Program-made: the position numbers and the translations under genes
Part shown: one piece after another, positions 5,965-6,979 of the stretch
How the letters are laid out: each line of letters starts with the position of its first letter
Position numbering within the stretch: the stretch's first letter is position 1
The notes under the pieces: model-generated
Databases searched by the model: none
The model's input: the letters and a program-made list of their open reading frames with translations, nothing else
Told to the model about the DNA's origin: nothing
Assembly (NCBI GenBank): GCA_015493185.1
Contig: WGDQ01000008.1
Span: 1 to 6,979 of the forward strand
Source: Planctomycetaceae bacterium
GTDB taxonomy: Bacteria; Planctomycetota; Planctomycetia; Pirellulales; JAEUIK01
Length of the DNA: 6,979 nt
Direction: 5' to 3'

Positions 5965-6979
5965 TTGAACTCGGCTTATGTTGCAAACCATGCGCATCGA
6001 CCCCGTGCACGGGGACGGATGCCGGGACGACGGTGTTCGTTGCTGCTGCTTCTCCCGATCTTGGCCATGTCCTTGCAGGGTTGCCGCCCGCCGGAGCCCG
6101 TGCCCATCGAGCCTCCCGAGGTAACGGTCGCCACGCCCGTCAAGCGGGAAGTGGTGCTTTACCGCGATTTCACCGGCACGACCGATGCCACCGAAACCGT
6201 CGAGGTGATGGCCCGCGTGGTCGGGTTTCTCCAAAGCCAGCACTTTGAAGACGGTGCCGACGTCGAAAAGGGCGAACTGCTGTTCACGATCGAGCCCGAC
6301 GAGTTCAAGGCCCGAGTCGCACAGCGCAAGGCCGAACTCGAAGCGGCTGCGGCCGACCTAAAATTCGCCGAGTCGGAGTTGGTTCGCTCCGAAGAATTGA
6401 TGCGACGAGGAGCCATCACTCAGGCCGAGTTGGAAATCAAAACCGCCAACCGCGACAAGGCCAAAGCGCAGCTCGAACTGGTCAAGGCCGCGCTGAGCGA
6501 GGCTGAACTGGACCTCAGCTACACGCAGGTTCACGCGCCCATCAGTGGTCGTATCGGACGCGCGCTGCCCGACGTGGGCAGTCTGGTTGGCCCTCCGGAC
6601 AAAGCTCTGCTGACCACCATCGCCCGCTTCGATCCGATCTATGCCTACTTTCATGTGAGCGAGGTCGAACTGCTTCAAGTGCTGCGCAAAGAGCAAGCCA
6701 CGCGAGAGGCGAACGGCGACTCCGCCGAAAAGCGTGCCGAGCCCGCGGCCCGCGATGCGGCACCACCGCAAGACCAGAGCACGTCTCAACCCGCCGACAA
6801 CGCCGCGGCGAAGCAGCAGCACGCCAACAACGCCTCCTCCGATCGGGCCGACGACCAGAAGAAACCGCCTTCGTCGCCGCAGCAAAACCGAACCAAAGCC
6901 CTGTTGGGCACGCCCGATACCGACGAGTATCAATTCGAGGGCTATGTCGACTTCGTCGACAACCGTATCAATCCTGAAA
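5965..6979 (+). CDS. RND efflux periplasmic adaptor (HlyD/MFP family) lipoprotein, 3' end missing
   Basis: Membrane fusion proteins link an inner-membrane RND pump to an outer-membrane channel and help export drugs, metals or metabolites. From TTG 5965, 338 residues are visible. A basic n-region and SLLLLLPILAMS (25-36) lead to lipobox LQGC, with the lipidated Cys at 40. PEVTVATPVKREVVLYRDFT (51-70) and the barrel-sandwich half VMARVVGFLQSQHFEDGADV (81-100) follow, then the lipoyl hinge VEKGELLFTIEPDEF (100-114). The alpha-hairpin coiled coil spans about 115-183, and the second lipoyl half is LSYTQVHAPISGRIG (184-198). The beta-barrel starts at FDPIYAYFHVSEVEL (222-236) and resumes at YQFEGYVDFVDNRINPE (322-338). 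Between them, about 241-315, is a polar Ala/Gln/Asp/Pro-rich stretch much longer than usual. The pump gene, if in an operon, lies beyond the right edge. Substrate unknown. ATG 6019 is the alternative start (Cys at 22). Confidence 0.93.
   Translation, partial: MNSAYVANHAHRPRARGRMPGRRCSLLLLLPILAMSLQGCRPPEPVPIEPPEVTVATPVKREVVLYRDFTGTTDATETVEVMARVVGFLQSQHFEDGADVEKGELLFTIEPDEFKARVAQRKAELEAAAADLKFAESELVRSEELMRRGAITQAELEIKTANRDKAKAQLELVKAALSEAELDLSYTQVHAPISGRIGRALPDVGSLVGPPDKALLTTIARFDPIYAYFHVSEVELLQVLRKEQATREANGDSAEKRAEPAARDAAPPQDQSTSQPADNAAAKQQHANNASSDRADDQKKPPSSPQQNRTKALLGTPDTDEYQFEGYVDFVDNRINPE
6001..6014. repeat. 14-bp perfect palindrome CCCCGTGCACGGGG
   Basis: Lies five bases before ATG 6019, inside the N-terminal codons if the TTG start is used. 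In RNA it would form a tight stem over the only ribosome-site-like GGGG of the ATG start, which either weakens that start or regulates it. Confidence 0.5.

Noticed and set aside
4639..6243. 534-codon minus-strand open frame
   Set aside because: Runs antisense across the DUF6263-like gene and the adaptor start; Arg/His-rich shadow translation typical of GC-rich DNA.
6358..6933. 191-codon minus-strand open frame
   Set aside because: Antisense to the efflux adaptor coding sequence; Gly/Arg/Val-rich shadow.

Overview
The window looks like a chromosomal stretch from a high-GC planctomycete-like bacterium (Pirellulales-type is my best guess). The grounds are the overall composition, a secreted protein matching my recollection of the planctomycete DUF6263 pattern, weak or absent Shine-Dalgarno sites on some genes, and long intergenic gaps. 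Taxonomy is an inference from style and protein families; no rRNA or tRNA gene is present.

Layout. Bases 1-1688 hold a minus-strand stress operon: a small Hsp20/alpha-crystallin chaperone (1317-1688) overlaps by ATGA the start of an ATP-dependent Lon protease (1-1320), which runs off the left edge just after its Walker A motif. Bases 1689-2338 are a non-coding gap with a candidate minus-strand promoter (2232-2261) and a 168-bp repeat element. Bases 2339-3628 hold a minus-strand GT-B fold, GT4-type glycosyltransferase with an intact EX7E motif. Bases 3629-4629 are about 1 kb without a confident gene, containing a second, inverted copy of the repeat element, a possible 23-codon leader ORF coupled to the glycosyltransferase, and a candidate plus-strand promoter. 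Bases 4630-5592 (plus strand) encode a secreted DUF6263-like protein of unknown function. Bases 5593-5964 are intergenic. From about 5965 to the right edge runs an RND/HlyD-type efflux adaptor lipoprotein (plus strand, 3' end missing) with an unusual low-complexity insertion in its beta-barrel domain.

How the parts relate. Hsp20 and Lon make functional sense together: one holds unfolding protein, the other degrades it. The glycosyltransferase, the secreted protein and the efflux adaptor are separate units with gaps of several hundred bases. The least ordinary signal is the pair of roughly 168-bp non-coding elements with imperfect terminal inverted repeats (ends near AGAAGGTG/CACCTTCT), about 84-85% identical and inverted, one on each side of the glycosyltransferase gene. 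They look like a miniature inverted-repeat transposable element (MITE) family. One copy lies in the putative leader between a good promoter-like sequence and hsp20-lon; the other lies just upstream of the glycosyltransferase. I see no clearly new multi-gene system.
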